Part shown: in pieces, positions 1 through 12,277 of the stretch
How the letters are laid out: each line of letters begins with the position of its first letter
Position numbering within the stretch: the stretch's first letter is position 1
Assembly (NCBI GenBank): GCA_023053545.1
Contig: JAKZAN010000108.1
Coordinates: 34,034 to 98,033, forward strand
Source: Lepidurus packardi
Lineage: Eukaryota > Arthropoda > Branchiopoda > Notostraca > Triopsidae
Length of the DNA: 64,000 nucleotides
Direction: 5' to 3'
The notes under the pieces: model-generated
The model's input: the letters and a program-made list of their open reading frames with translations, nothing else
What the model was told of the DNA's origin: nothing
The model's database searches: none
Made by a program: the position numbers and the translations under genes

Positions 1-1
1 G

Positions 2-820
2 AAGAAGAATCATGGACTGTACAAGATCGAGGCATCTGTTTTCTAGCTCAAACACGCAATATCTGTCCAGGACTCATAAAAACAACTAGTCTCCAGGCGT
101 CAGAACAGATGGACCAACAAGCGACTCGCTCATGAAGAGGTGTGTCGAGGCATTCGTTCATAAATTGATAAGATCAAGCCAGAAGAATGGAACCTTGAGA
201 AGAGCGAGTTCTTGAGAGCCAGGTTGCGATATGACAAATGTTTGCAGGCAGTGCAGTAATTAAAGCGATCTCATTTTCAAGAACTGATGTCAATGGTGAA
301 TCCACCCGCGAGAATTGAAACCCTTTTATGGACTGTTACCAAAATTGTGGATAGCAGGATCCGATAGTATCGTTGGGATCAAGTGCGCAGGCTCTTCCAC
401 AACTTCTCCGAAATGAAAGCAAAATTCAGTTCCAACTATAAAAGATATGATAAGTTCATAGTCGAGAGTAGCATGAAATAGTACAATGCTGTCGTCAGAA
501 ATCGTCCCAAAGATGATTCTATTGGGAAGGCACTATCAGAGTGGGTAGAAGCCTTATTTCAAGTTACGTTCAAATAAGGTGATGAGGAAGAATATGTGGC
601 ATACAATAAGTTCATCGAGAAAGAAGCGGAAAAGATGAAGGAGAGAAGTAGATTAGAATCGAAGTTGGAGAAGGAGCAGAAAAAGATGGAGGAGCTGAAA
701 CCACAGATCGAGGTGTATTAGACGCAGTTGGTAGGGATAGCAGGCAAGAAGGCGATGATGCTGGCAGAGATTGAGAGCTTAGGGGTGAAAAGGAAGCAAT
801 AGTATTCAAAGGGAAAATGA
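2..820 (+). CDS. Dynein-stalk-like coiled-coil protein, 5' end cut by window
   Basis: Open from the first bases of the window to TGA at 818-820 with about ten in-frame TAA/TAG codons, so only the C-terminal 272 residues are visible. The middle holds a stretch like the base of the dynein heavy-chain stalk: a proline pair (NPPARIETLLWTV) followed by helix and a conserved-looking SEWVEALFQV segment, comparable with the CKWV region of dynein stalks. A highly charged Lys/Glu coiled coil follows (KEAEKMKERSRLESKLEKEQ). A real dynein heavy chain would continue into the microtubule-binding tip and AAA5; this one stops soon after the coiled coil begins, so it is either a stand-alone stalk-like protein or a truncated paralogue. 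The family link is an inference from a weak pattern; the coding call is firm. Confidence 0.55.
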
Positions 821-1460
821 GGGAGGGAGGCCCAAATGGGGAGGGTCGAGTTCAAGAGCAAATTTAATAAGATAATAATCAGCTATATATATATGTAGAT
901 ATATATATAGTCGAAGAATAGTGTTATCTATTTATGAGTAATATCATGTAGTTAACAACTCTGCCCGATTATGTCTAAAGTGGGATGATTTGATGGGAGG
1001 CAGAAGGGGGAGCAGGCGAATAAAAACACAGTTGATGTCGCGAGGAGATCCAGGACCAGCACAAGATAAAGGGACTGTCTGAGTTATGGGAGTATGTGAG
1101 GGATGGGGGCGAGAGGGATTTGGAAATGTTAGGGACATGCTGGAGGGGAGTTCAAGTATTTTTTGATAATGATCGTTATAGCGTATTATTCGCATTTTTG
1201 TGATATATTCCACAGTATTCTCAATTTTTCGTATCGAAGGAAACAAAATACAAAATAGAAAAGGAAAGAAAATTAATTATTTTTAAAGTGATCGACTATC
1301 TTTATGTTTGTTTTATCCAAAAATACAAATACGCCTAATATGTCCGTTAGTCTTGACTCGACAAACACCTCATAAACCCCCCTCCTTCCCCCAGAGATTT
1401 ATAAATTTATACTTTGCATTCATAACACAAAACAATACCATACTCACTCTCTCTCACCAA
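821..1460. other. Intergenic, AT-rich, short TA tract
   Basis: No supported gene. It contains an imperfect TA microsatellite at about 880-909 and AT-rich sequence on both sides. A 100-codon minus-strand ORF at 944-1246 has non-coding composition. Confidence 0.6.
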
Positions 1461-1832
1461 ATGCTCCAAAATATCATCCAGCACACTGTCCTTCCTGAGT
1501 TCTACAATAATGCTCCAGGCACTCGTGAACCCGATGCCACCTCCATCGAGGATCATATCCTTGCATCTGATCAGTCTCAGATTCCCTATATTCCTGCCTA
1601 CACATCACACGCTACCATGCTGGTTGACTCGTTGTTGCACTACGGTACCCTCTCAGCTGGGCGATGTCACGAACCACTATCGACTTCGAAGAACGACACC
1701 AAGGAGAACCGACCCCCTCAAAAATTCTACTCTGCCTAAAAGAGCCTGATGAAGAAAGCTCTATCCTTCGAGTAGGAAGATGAAGGGTGTAATGTGAGTT
1801 CGTTCGGGAACCTCGTAGTGATAAACAAATGA
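1461..1832 (+). CDS. Small hypothetical protein
   Basis: The reading frame from ATG 1461 to TGA 1830-1832 encodes 123 residues with two UAR glutamates, and no intron is needed. It begins MLQNIIQHTVLPEF and ends with an acidic EKSLMKKALSFEEEDEG stretch. No signal peptide, membrane segment or known motif is visible. The 5' flank is pyrimidine-rich and AT-rich, like other starts here. I do not recognise the family. An upstream in-frame ATG at 1308 would add about 50 hydrophobic, poorly coding residues, so 1461 is preferred. Confidence 0.5.
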
Positions 1833-2135
1833 TAGTCTTTTTAATTGCATCTTGGAGTTTCGTGCGTAATGAGTATGTGAAATTTGAGTGTCATCATTCT
1901 TTATGAGAGAGAATAACCCATATTTATATGGCTGCATTATCAGGGAAAGCAGACGAGGAGCCGAACAACCCAATATATTGCGGGATCTTATACTGAAAAA
2001 ATACAAATGCCGTCACTATTTAATCCAATCCTCAAACGACTCCAATATATCTCTATATATCATTATATAATACTTATTTATAAATTCCACAGCTCGGAAA
2101 GACAGCAAAAAACCCTACTCCTCCTACTGCTATCG
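1833..2135. other. Intergenic spacer
   Basis: AT-rich spacer between a small gene and the start of a coiled-coil gene; nothing recognisable apart from short open frames without coding character. Confidence 0.55.
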
Positions 2136-4611
2136 ATGTTTGACTTCTTAACCAAGAAAAAGAAAAACCCTGAATCATTATTCTAGCTCCCGGAAAAAAC
2201 CTATAACTTTGACCCCAAAATACTCCCCAAACTCGAGCACAAAGAACTAGTCCTTCTGGCCACAGACCAGGATAAATATGTCAAAGAGATCGTAAAAAAG
2301 GTATCTATTCTTTTTAAATACAATACACTCTACATGTCCTGACACTTCTTCAAAGCTGGAAACCTGTGCTGAGGAATACAAGAGAATGTCGGAAAGGGTG
2401 GACGAGCTGACCCAGAAAAACGATATCATCAATAAATAGGTAGTTCGGATGACTAATGAGCATGAGTAACTGACTATAAAATTTAACAACTTGCAAAATG
2501 CCTTGGAAAGTACCCTCACGGGGAACCAGCACAGCCAGCAAGCAGACGCAACTGTGGCCAGAATAAAGAACATAATCTAGGAAGAGATTTCATTTCTGGA
2601 GATGTCGGATCCGCAATGTCTAGCCAAGCACCGTCCTTCAACCGAACTAAACGAGATAGATAAGACAGCGAGAGAACTGTTCACGAAATACAGGGAGACC
2701 AGTCTATTGTGTAAGAAAATCGAACTTCAAAATAACAACCTAAAAGGCAGACTGGCCAAATTGGAAGAAGAGGAGCTATAGATAATCAAGAAATATACGC
2801 AAACCGAAGAGGAGATTCGTAGTGTGCAGGAGCAAATCACGAAATACAAGTATAGTTAGGAAGAGCAGAGGAGAGAGATTGAGAATCGGGATACTAAGAT
2901 TGAGTAAAGCATGAGGATTGTGCATCAGTTATAAAGAGATATGGGGGTTCTCAGACAGAGGATTGGTGGACTGGAGAAATCCCTCGAAACGAGTTAACAA
3001 AAGAATGTGGAGCTAATCTAGAACATCTCACGAGCTTAAAATGTTGCAAGGAAACACCTCGAAGAGAAAAAGTAAGTTTAGAAAGAACTGGCCACAGTGA
3101 TGCGGATGTTCGAACGATCTGACTCCGTTCAAACTTCAATTGGCTAGAATAATAACACAACAGCTATCGGAGAACTACAAGAGTAGGGATCAGGAAATAC
3201 TAGTACTACTCATCTTGAGAGACACCCAGAGTCAGTTCAGGAAGTCGAAGTTAGATACCTCAGACACAAACTCTAGACTGCTGTCAAAACACATTAGGAA
3301 CGAGAAACGGCTTTTATAACTCAGGAGTCTAATCTAAAGGACTAGATACAAAAACTGAGCCTACAGAATTAGACTTTAAAGCAAGAGAGTGTATCGGGAA
3401 CTGAGAAAAATAATACTCTATTGAAATAGTATCAAGAAGAACTCAGTAAAGTTAAACAGTAACTTGATACTGCTGGTACAAAGATAACCGAATTGGAATC
3501 CAGCCTCCAAAAGAGCCAGTAAAGAACCACTGAACTGGTTTCGGATCTCGAAATGTCCAGACAATCTCTGCTCATTTTAAACCATGAATGCTAGTAGATC
3601 AAAAATAGAGAGACAGAGTTAGAGAATTCGCTGAGGGATAAGCACCAAGAACTCGAGTCGTTGAAGAGCAAATGTGCCTCTCAGTCTCACTAGAGTTTAT
3701 TGGAGACAATCAAGAAGGAATTGCAGGAGAAGATCCAGGAGAACACGCAGCTGAAGGCAGAAGTGTGTCGGCAGGATGACTACGTTGAGAAGATCCGCAG
3801 AATGGACAACGAGCAGAACCAAGACCGCATCAAGATTGAGAGTCTCAAAAAGACCATCACCAAAATGGAGGATAGACAAAAAGACAACAAGGCAGCCATG
3901 GAAAAAATATACGCAGAAGTGCTCATGAAAACCGAGAAAATCGTGTTGTTCGAGGATAAACTCAAGTAGTACAAAAAGGAAATACAGAAACAGAAGTCCT
4001 AAAAAGGGGAGTTGGAGGAGATGTACTAATCTAAGGTCAGTGACTTGATGAGACATATCGAGTCCTTGAAAGTGCTACCCAGCAACAGGAGCACAAGCAC
4101 AGACCGTGATGAGGAACAGGAATACCAGCTCCGCAATCGCATTAACACCTTAGAAACACAGGTCAATATCAGCGATCAGGAGATTTCCCGACTGACTCAG
4201 TAGCTAGAATACGCCAAAGGGGAGTTAGACAGACAGTAGAGAATCGTCAAGACACTCTCATAAAAACGGGAACAAGCGATCCAGGAGATTCAGAAGCTCG
4301 AGAGAAAAATTGACCAATTGAACTTCAGTAGTCGTGGTCTTGCTGGAGTAACGATGCAACAGTGTAAAGAGCAGATGCCGGCAACAGTCAACTACGTGAA
4401 CGTAGACAGAGCCAAGAAGGTAGCCTAGAAAGCGATAAGGGGTTTCGGTATAATTCTTAAACACCTAGACCCGCTGTACAAGACCTTTGTGGTCGACTTC
4501 GGGGGGGAAATGTCGGACCAGCGGGTGGTGAAAGTGTAGCGATAGATCAACGAGCTTATCAATAGATCAACAGACATGCAGGACGTATTCAGAGACTATG
4601 TGTCGAACTGA
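2136..4611 (+). CDS. Long coiled-coil protein
   Basis: Exons 2136-2300 and 2356-4611 are joined by a 55-nt GT-AG intron (GTATCT...CAAAG) and give 806 residues. The N-terminus is basic (MFDFLTKKKKNPESLF). From about residue 60 to 690 the protein is an almost continuous Glu/Lys/Gln-rich heptad pattern with dozens of UAA/UAG-encoded residues; read as glutamate these restore typical E/K coiled-coil spacing. The last 120 residues are more globular (GFGIILKHLDPLYKTFVVDF) and may be a small terminal domain. Length and composition resemble ciliate basal-body or axoneme scaffold proteins, but no specific orthologue is recognisable. The frames before and after the intron differ and match at the proposed splice, which supports the model. 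Confidence 0.8.
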
Positions 4612-4732
4612 CAAACTAATTATATGAGGAATGACATAAATATAATAATAATACGAAATAAATGATCATCAATCTATTTTTTCTTTACTAAATTCTATTT
4701 GAAAATTGAAAAAACACTAACTTAACAAATCT

Positions 4733-6321
4733 TCACTATAATCTGCTCGTAGTGTTCAGCATGTAGTTACTGGATTACTTCAGAATTCCCTTCCCCAATG
4801 CAGATCTCATCTAAATGCTGTGACTCCCCTATACAACACTGATGTTTTTCTTGATACTACTCAGTTTCAGGTGGCTTATCTTATTGATCTTGCGTTAGTA
4901 ACTATAAATTCGATGCAGCAAATCCACTTCCTTAGAATCTGGGGCACTTTCATACTGGAAAGCTTCAGAAAAGCTTTTTTCGAAGTAGTCCCCTTCTGTT
5001 TGGTCTTTTAGGATTTGGTTTTTGACCTGTACCTCGAAGTCCCGAACCTCAGACGTATCAAAGTTAAAGGAGGACGGGTCTGGGATGTAGGGAGGTGGTA
5101 CTTCTTTGAGCTTAATTGCTTCGATGTTCAGCTTCCCAATCCATGGATGTATCAATATCTACTTGACACCAAGGTACCCTCCAAGGCGAAGCTTGGGGTT
5201 TTTATGAAGAAGTCCTCGCAGGAGTGATTGGATCTAACCAGATAGCCTGGTGTGAATTGGGAAAGTGAGTTATTAGTGGAGCACAGAGTGGTAGATTTAG
5301 TCGTGGTTTTTGGAATAGTAAGGAGGCAGGCCAGTGACTAGTTCGTAGAGTAAGGCTCCAATGCAGTAATAGTCTATCGTGAAGGAGTGTCCAGATCTAA
5401 TAGTTGCGATGATTGACAAAAAAATGATTGAGGTATTTTTTTACCTTGCGAGCATTTCTGGGGCCATGTATTCAGGACTGCCGCAGAATGAGTAACTGAG
5501 CTACTTCGCAGCGACCTGTGGCTTGGCGAGTCCGAAGTCTGCAATTTTAATATGGCCATCAATTCCAATCAGCAGATTTTCTGGTTTGAGATCTCTGTAC
5601 ACGATATTTTTGGAGTGCAGATATTGGAGACCTAGAAGAATCTCGACAAAGTAGAACCGAGCCTGGTCCTCAGTCATTTTCTTGACCTGTTTGAGACGGT
5701 AGAACAACTCCCCTCCTGAACAATCTACAAAAGATTAACTTATTAGTCAAGGTTTATGGTTTTTTGTGTTTTACACTACAGAACCAAGACGAAATAGCTT
5801 TTGGTTTCGAACGCGAAGTGCAACTACACCAGAAATGGGTTCTTGCTTATCTACATGATGTATCTCTCGTTCTCCACGATCGCTTATCTTTAGTTTTAGA
5901 GGATAAACTGTTTGTCCATTAGTTTCATTGCGTAGTATTTGTTGTCGAAGTTCCCTCGCACTAGATAGACCTTGCTAAAACCCCCGGAACCGAGGCACTT
6001 CACCACTGTAAAGTCTGAGAGCGATACTTTATTGAGTTTATGTCGTTGGTACTCAATCGGTCTCAGGACAAGTCGATCCTTTGGGATGGTTATATTGGGT
6101 AGAGAGATGAGATAGTCTAGTTATTTGCAGGCTTAGACTGTTTCGAAACCGATTGTTCGGAGGGCATTAATCACGTATTGTTTGTTATCCATTGCTCTTC
6201 TGTACCACTCCTTTTTTAGTAGTTCTACAAACTTGCCAGAGTTTCGAGAGGGTATTTCGATGTAAAAGCTCTGCGATTCGAAACGTAGTTAAACTTGGAT
6301 TGAGTCACAACGATCAGCCAT
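4733..6321 (-). CDS. AGC-family serine/threonine protein kinase
   Basis: Exons 6321-5775, 5724-5445 and 5396-4733 (introns of 50 and 48 nt) encode 496 residues. About 130 N-terminal residues precede the kinase domain. Visible motifs are the glycine loop [10 protein letters not shown], the VAIK-type lysine in YYAMKL, hinge LVLEYCSGGELF, catalytic loop [30 protein letters not shown] and the D of TIDYYCIG. After the APE region the RLGG motif and [14 protein letters not shown] resemble the AGC C-terminal extension, placing it near PKA, PKG or S6K-like kinases. Several conserved glutamates (LVLEY; HEELTFP; LSGEIQSLLRG) are encoded by UAG or UAA. No PH or cyclic-nucleotide domain is seen, so the subgroup is unresolved. 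The N-terminal segment is not recognisable. It should be catalytically active. Confidence 0.92.
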
Positions 6322-6510
6322 ACTTGGACTTGATTTTTTAGGTGATAATTCCTTTAGTACTGAACCTGACTTTTTTGTATGTGAGCTCTAATAATCTATC
6401 GAGTCTAGAATACCTTTTCGTTATAGGGATTCCTTCTTGACTGGATGTTGATGATGGGCAAGCGGCTCAATCGGGATGCTTGATCTAAGTATTTTGAGCA
6501 TGCGAAGTTT

Positions 6511-6819
6511 GTGACTAGGAGACTCAAGGTAAGGGGAGTTCAGGATTTTTTTAAGACTAGACTTAGATTTCTTGAGCGTATTTTTTATATCATTGATAGC
6601 CTGGTTGAGAGATGGATCAGGACTGCGGGAAGTGCCACGTTTGAGATTAGGAATGGACGGCTGATTGGGTATATGAGTACGGAGAGTGGTGAGAGGGTAG
6701 TGATGGTAGCTCTACTGGCTTTTGACATGTTTGAGCATTATGTAGGGAAGGAAGAAACTCTGTCTATATTTTTGTGTGTTAATTAATGGAATAAAATAGA
6801 AGTAATGACTGACTAGTGA
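6511..6819 (+). CDS. Small hypothetical ORF
   Basis: ATG 6511 to TGA 6817-6819 gives 102 residues, starting MTRRLKVRGVQDFFKTRLRF and ending NKIEVMTDE. The composition is protein-like (DSLVERWIRTAGSATFEIRNG) but there is no recognised domain. Coding character continues upstream in the same frame (SKYFEHAKFV) until a TGA at 6481 and again beyond it (MGKRLNRDA), so the true gene may be longer, interrupted by an unrecognised intron or by a premature stop. It is divergent from the kinase gene, with starts about 190 bp apart. Confidence 0.35.
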
Positions 6820-7624
6820 TCGATATAGATTTTTTTGATAATCTGGTTTTTTTTTTTACTTTTTTTTATAGTTTTTTTTGGAAATCATGTTATTTTTTGC
6901 TAATCAGGATCACAGATGTATGTAACTATCATTCATATTTTATCATTTTTTGTTGCTGGGGAGGGTTCAGTAGGGCAGTTCCTGCTGACCAAAGATTCAT
7001 CATCAACCAACATAAATGTCTTAGCTATTCGCTAATGCACGAACACTAGCCATCCATCAAGTTTGATAGACTTCTCAAATAATTTACAACTCATGTACTT
7101 ACTCCACTGGATATTCCCTCCTGGATGATGCTATTTTGTTATTCTAACACATATCTCGATAGATATTTTTTAATACTATCGAACTTAAAGCCCATGCTGG
7201 TTCGTATATTAGTTATTTTGGGATCATTCTGGCGGATACACGAAGACAGTCTGGGAAAATGAAGCCTAGTTTGATCAGACTCCCGAATATACCGGACAAT
7301 CAAACCTGCGACAACGCGATAGATAAATGTTATTTGTTGGCTTGATAACTTTAAGAGTATTAATAGTAACTCTGTTTCTCTGCAACTGTAGATATATATT
7401 GCAAAAAAATAGGGGGGATGTCATCCAAAATTTAAACTCTTTTTCAGCAATAATGACTTGATATCCTTTCTCTCTCTCTCTCTAGTCCATTCCAGACTTT
7501 AAAATGCATCCCCCATATTTAATACTCAAAAACTACAAACTCAAATTCACAAACAAATCTATACAAAAAACACTTTATATACCCTCCCTTTCTCACTCAA
7601 TAACTACAATACCCACCCCTCCTC
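6820..7624. other. Intergenic spacer upstream of importin-beta
   Basis: About 800 bp without a supported gene. It contains long T runs near 6830-6890 and a CT-rich stretch just before 7490, typical of this genome's 5' flanks. Confidence 0.55.
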
Positions 7625-10370
7625 ATGAATATCCCTCTCGACCAACTCATCGCCAAGGCTGTCCTCAGTGGAATCAAGAAAGAAAGAGACGATGCAGAAG
7701 AACTCATCATTTATCTCAGAAAAACAAATCTCAGCGCATTCCTTCTCGAATGCTCCCAGATCACGCTCAGCAATGCCTTCGACGGCACCATCCGACAAGC
7801 CTCCGCCACTGTTCTCGGTCGCTCTATTCAGACCAAGGTAACAACATCATCCTGTTCATTCTGTTTTCCCCTAACACCCTTAGAGCTAAACTGGTATGTA
7901 TCTGTGGGACTAAAACCCAGCTCCTGTGAAGAATGAAATCCGACAGAATCTTCTGCAGGTTCTCATTGCCTAAGATGAGAAGGTGAAGCGCGGTGCCGCC
8001 AACACCATCTCAATTATAGCAGCCATTGAGCTTCCACGCAATGAGTGGACTGACCTCATCCAGGTGCTCCTCAACATTTGCAAGGACGGCGCTACGGATG
8101 TCAAGAGAACTGCCATCATGACCCTCGGTTTCATCTGTGAACAACTTCGTCAGAACTGCATCACACTTAATGACTCAACTATAGAGGAAATCCTGGCTGC
8201 AATCTTGCTCGGACTAAGACTGGAAGAGCCCATTGCCAACAGAAGGGAAAGCCTGCAGGCCCTCAGAGACAGTATCGGATTCATGCGCGTGTTGCTGCTA
8301 GCTTCTAAAAACTATCGCGACCCAGTTATCAGTTTGGTATTCGAAGGACTCAAAGATCCTAACCTAGTCCAAAATTCGCTGCAATGCCTGATTGAGTTCA
8401 GCAAGAGCTGCTACGAAGTATTCGGGGAGTACGTTGCAGCGATCCTTTCGTAAACCACCTGTATTGTCGATGCACATGATTAAAATCTCTCTATACTCGC
8501 CATCGAAATCTGGAATACCCTCGGTGCGGAGTACCTGGAGAGGAAAAGCAATCATGCGAGGAGAGCTAATGCCCAGATCATCCTTGAAAACCACCTTCGA
8601 AAAATCAAAGACCTCCTTCCCCAGGTGTTAATGTCCTGCCTATTGGTATCAGATGATAATGAAAATAAGATTCGTCAGGCTGCTTGGACAGCACTGAGTA
8701 CGATGGGAGAATGCTGTGGACCCGACATTACGGGGATAGTTACTGCTTTTGTGAGCAACACCCTTACAAGTACCGATCCAAAGCTACGTCAAGCAAGCGT
8801 ATTAGCCTTCGCTGCTCTTACTGATTCTGAAGACAAAAACACCACCAGAGAATTACTATCCAAAGCGTACGAGCCGTTCATTATGTTGCTAGCAGATCGG
8901 GACGCAGATGTGGTGCTAAGTGCTGCCATGGGCTTCGAAAGGTTCTTAGAATCCTTCCCTGAATTATTACTCAGAAATGTAAACAATTTCACCTTTAATG
9001 ATTCATAATTGATTATTTTGTTTTTAGCCACGATTTGATCAATATATCCAAGTGATACTGGGCTGTCTGCAAAGAAAAGACACCGTTGCCCACTACATCC
9101 TCTTGGGACTTGTGGGGCTTGCTGAGGGCCTCAGCACTCCAGAAAACTCAGACTGTCAACTCGCTAAACATCCTTTTGATCTCATAAAATATCTCACTGA
9201 GTTCGCACTTGTGACCAAATAATCTCAGGATGTCTATGCTTCCTTCCTTGCCATTACTTCTATCATGCAGAAGACAAGAAACACGGCACTAGCCATCCAC
9301 TATATGGACCACTTAATCACTCTGTATGGCCAGCAACTGATTCAAGTGTCCCCAGGAGATAAGGTCGAGCTAAGGTCTGGTATTCTCAATGCCTTCCATG
9401 CCAGTCTGCTTGTTCTTCGGAAAGATGTCAGTGAGGGATACGACGAGGAAGCCATCGATAACGCAGTAGACAAAGCTTTCCAATTTGTAGAAACTCACTT
9501 CGCGACAATCAGAGATGTCGATGCCGACGGTATCTATATAATCAGTGCTGTGTCAGTAGTCGCTGATATGAAGTTCGCGAAATATCTCGACCGAGCCTAC
9601 AAGTTCCTGCAGGCCGGATTCAATAAGGTACAAATCCAATCCCAAAACTCCAATCCTAAATAACCCCAATTTACGAAATAAAGGCATCAGAAGCTGTGGT
9701 GTACAAGGCTATCATGGCATGCATGTCAGACATGGTACGAGTCATCGGCAGCCAGATGACCCACATGGCTCGCAATTTCGCAGAACATTGCTTCACTCAG
9801 ATCAAGGAAAGTATCGATCGTAATATGAAACTGGGTATTCTGATGACTCTCGCTGATATTGTCTCGTCATGCGACAAGAATATCGGGATAGACTATATCG
9901 ACAGAATCTTCGAAGTCATCGATCTGTGCTTCCAAGGCTCCGTGGACCTGCAGGACAAGCCTTAAGAGTTCGACTACGCCGAGCAACTCAAGGAAGGAGT
10001 CATAGATTTCTATTAGTGCGTTGTCGCTGGCGTCCTAGAATCCTGCTCTTACCATGCTAGAAACCTGTTCAGAGCGCACTTCCCCAAACTCATCCATTTC
10101 ATCCTTATCACTACGGATCACCGGTACAATCCGACAGTCGACTACATCCGGTCCTGCCTTTACCTGGCAACAGATACGTACCAACATATCTATGCTTTGA
10201 ACAAGCAGGACAACGTAAAACCCGAGGCACACTAGCAGTTATGGATGGAGCTACGCAAAGACGAACTGACTAAGATCGTGGAGAGATTAGTAAGCCATAG
10301 TCCTTGTGCAGACAACAAGGAGCTGGCAAGTTACTTATCGAAATGTTCTAAACCCCTTATTATTCGTTGA
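7625..10370 (+). CDS. KPNB1: Importin subunit beta-1 (karyopherin beta)
   Basis: Exons 7625-7837, 7884-8978, 9028-9627 and 9684-10370 (introns 46, 49 and 56 nt) join in frame to 864 residues, the usual length of importin-beta (about 860-880). The protein is a succession of HEAT-repeat helices. Recognisable blocks include AANTISIIAAIELPRNEW (the central IAxIELP repeat), NKIRQAAWTALSTMGE, DKVELRSGILNAFHASLL, KFAKYLDRAYKFLQAGFNK and ESIDRNMKLGILMTLADIV, which align in order with yeast Kap95. It carries cargo (directly or via importin-alpha) through nuclear pores and releases it on Ran-GTP binding. Each splice changes the reading frame and restores homology. The second exon reads through internal TAA and TAG codons as glutamate. 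Confidence 0.93.
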
Positions 10371-10569
10371 TGACTTTTTATTATTCTTCTAATAAATCCT
10401 GTGTACCTGTATGTATTATCATGAGTACTATGGTTGACTTTGGAAATTTGAATATGGGAGAGGGGTTAAGAAAATTAACATTATATATAATATTTTGAAT
10501 ATCCATGCTCGATAATTTGGATAAGGAGATTATGAATGTAGAGAATAAAAAATAGTGAGTCAGAAATTA
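10371..10569. other. Convergent intergenic spacer
   Basis: AT-rich 200-bp spacer between the importin-beta stop and the stop of the convergent minus-strand gene; no feature seen. Confidence 0.5.
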
Positions 10570-11127
10570 TCAGCAAGTCTCATCTTCCACGTAACCCTCG
10601 CTGTACCTCCTGAAAAGATATCTCCTGAAACCCCACTACTCGTCCACGATACTCCTTCCCTCCACAGAGTTGCTGCGGACTCGTCCAGCATCAGCCCTAC
10701 ACACTTACTATTGCCCTAAATCCTCACCCATCTCTCTATGCCCATCTTTCTATATATGCTCCATTTCTGCTACATTTTGCTTCTCATTGATAACCGGTTG
10801 TCTATTCTTCTAAGAGTGGTTTTCGGACTCGTCTTTTTTCTCATCGATGATGTTCGTGAAAGAACAATAAATGTTAGTTCTGACGCAGGTTGTTCTTTTG
10901 GAATGGTCAACACCATCGAAGCTTCCTCCCGAAGAGTGGCGGGTGAGGTTTGCAACGGATAAGGACTTCCTGGTGGCATTCTGTTTGCGTTTGTTTCGGC
11001 GACTCTCAATCAGTAGATTCTGTTCATCTAGTTATTTCTGGATCTTGCGGGTGATGCCCTGGGCTTGTTGTTCGGAAAACTCAATAATCGACTGTACTTG
11101 GGCCTAGCTGACTTCAGTGGCAGCCAT
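10570..11127 (-). CDS. Hypothetical charged protein
   Basis: From ATG 11127 to TGA 10570-10572, 185 residues. The N-terminus (MAATEVSEAQVQSIIEFSEQ) and the following KIQKELDEQNLLIESRRNKR form a probable helix, then a Ser/Arg-rich stretch (RKSLSVANLTRHSSGGSFDG) and an acidic tail with many UAR glutamates. The first 40 residues faintly recall V-ATPase subunit E, but the rest does not fit, so I give no function. It lies 22 bp downstream of the next gene in the same orientation. The frame is also open upstream into that gene, so an alternative is a single 326-residue protein; the intron described for the neighbour argues for two genes. Confidence 0.45.
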
Positions 11128-11149
11128 GTTTAGTAATCCTGCACGCTAC

Positions 11150-11550
11150 TCACTGCCTGACATTCTTAGAGAACTCTGCCTAGCTATTTTTTAGTGTTTC
11201 TCATTATTTACTTGTTATATTTTTTACATTTCTACTTTCTCCAAGCCTAACTAACCCGTGCCATTGTTATTTTTAGGGACCGCCGGACTCTCTTCGGATG
11301 TTGTTATTTTAGTGTCCTCAGCCTGGAGAGTTGCAGACTTGAGTATTAGTGCGTTCATCTTGTTGTAGAAGTAGATATATTTGTGGCTGTGGATGGACTC
11401 GTAGTATTCGACGCCCTGGGCATAGATGGCAATGAGTTTCATGAGCATGTGCATAGTGATATGTTTGGAGAGTTCGAGTTCGATCTCGGTTTCGAGAAGC
11501 TCCCATGCGAAGGATGAGGAGAGTTGAACTTGCTGGTATTTTCTCGGCAT
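11150..11550 (-). CDS. Small hypothetical helical protein
   Basis: Exons 11550-11228 and 11183-11150 with a 44-nt intron (GTAAAA...AATAG) give 118 residues ending at TGA 11150-11152. The first 80 residues look like a compact helical domain (FAWELLETEIELELSKHITM, then GVEYYESIHSHKYIYFYNKM). The C-terminus is Thr/Asn-rich. No family is recognised. Without the intron the frame would run on into the neighbouring gene through AT-rich sequence; donor, acceptor, length and the immediate TGA after splicing fit other introns in the window, so I prefer two genes. Confidence 0.45.
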
Positions 11551-11901
11551 GGGAAGATAAGAAATATATTAGATTTGAGATTATATGCTTTTAATGGGAT
11601 TCTGACATACAATAATGAGTAGCCATAATAAAAAATAATAAGGATTCTTTAGAATATCTGCAGGTAAGGACTCTTTTTTCATGGATTTGGGTAGCTCCAA
11701 GATGATGCTGAGTCTAGGTCAGTTAGCTATATATTGCGAATCTAAAAGCCCAGTCCTCCTGATTGCTTTTCTCATGTACTATATTCCTCATCTAAAAAAA
11801 TAATGCACACCCATATTGCTCCAAAATGAACTCTATCTTTTATGCATTCACCAATATATACTGCTCTGTTTCTCTCCTCTACTTATTGCGACTACTATCC
11901 A

Positions 11902-12277
11902 TCACTTCTTTCCTTTCTTCTTCTTGTCCTTGTTCTTCGCTGTTTTCTACTACACAACCACTTCCTTCACCACCTCCTTTGTTATTATGTGTGTAGCCAA
12001 GCTTGTGAATTTCTCTACTTTGTCTAGATCCTATACACCCATCAAACAATAAGAAGAAAAATGAGGCGTCAGTTGGTACTTGTTGGGTTTTGCATCTCTT
12101 CATGACTATCCTATTGCCATCAGTGACCTTGAGGACGAGAAGTTTCTTGGCGTGGTTGTACTTCATCGTGTACCTGGATCTGATTGGTTATGTGGCGAGA
12201 ATCTCCGCGCCCTTCTCGATGAACTCCTCCCATGTATGCAAATAGGACTTGTGTTTAGGTAATGGTTATGGCTGCAT
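11902..12277 (-). CDS. SRP9: Signal recognition particle 9 kDa protein
   Basis: Exons 12277-12080 and 12030-11902 (49-nt intron GTACCA...GTATAG) give 108 residues. The SRP9 core is clear: TWEEFIEKGAEILATEPIRS, then MKYNHAKKLLVLKVTDGNRI, then after the splice DLDKVEKFTSLATHII, matching the order and spacing of SRP9 (TWEEF...LYLADP...LKVTDD...KKIEKFHSQLM). SRP9 pairs with SRP14 on the Alu domain of SRP RNA and contributes to translational elongation arrest during ER targeting. The tail is lysine-rich (KNKDKKKKGKK), common in protist SRP9. The glutamate in ATEP is UAA-encoded. Confidence 0.88.
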
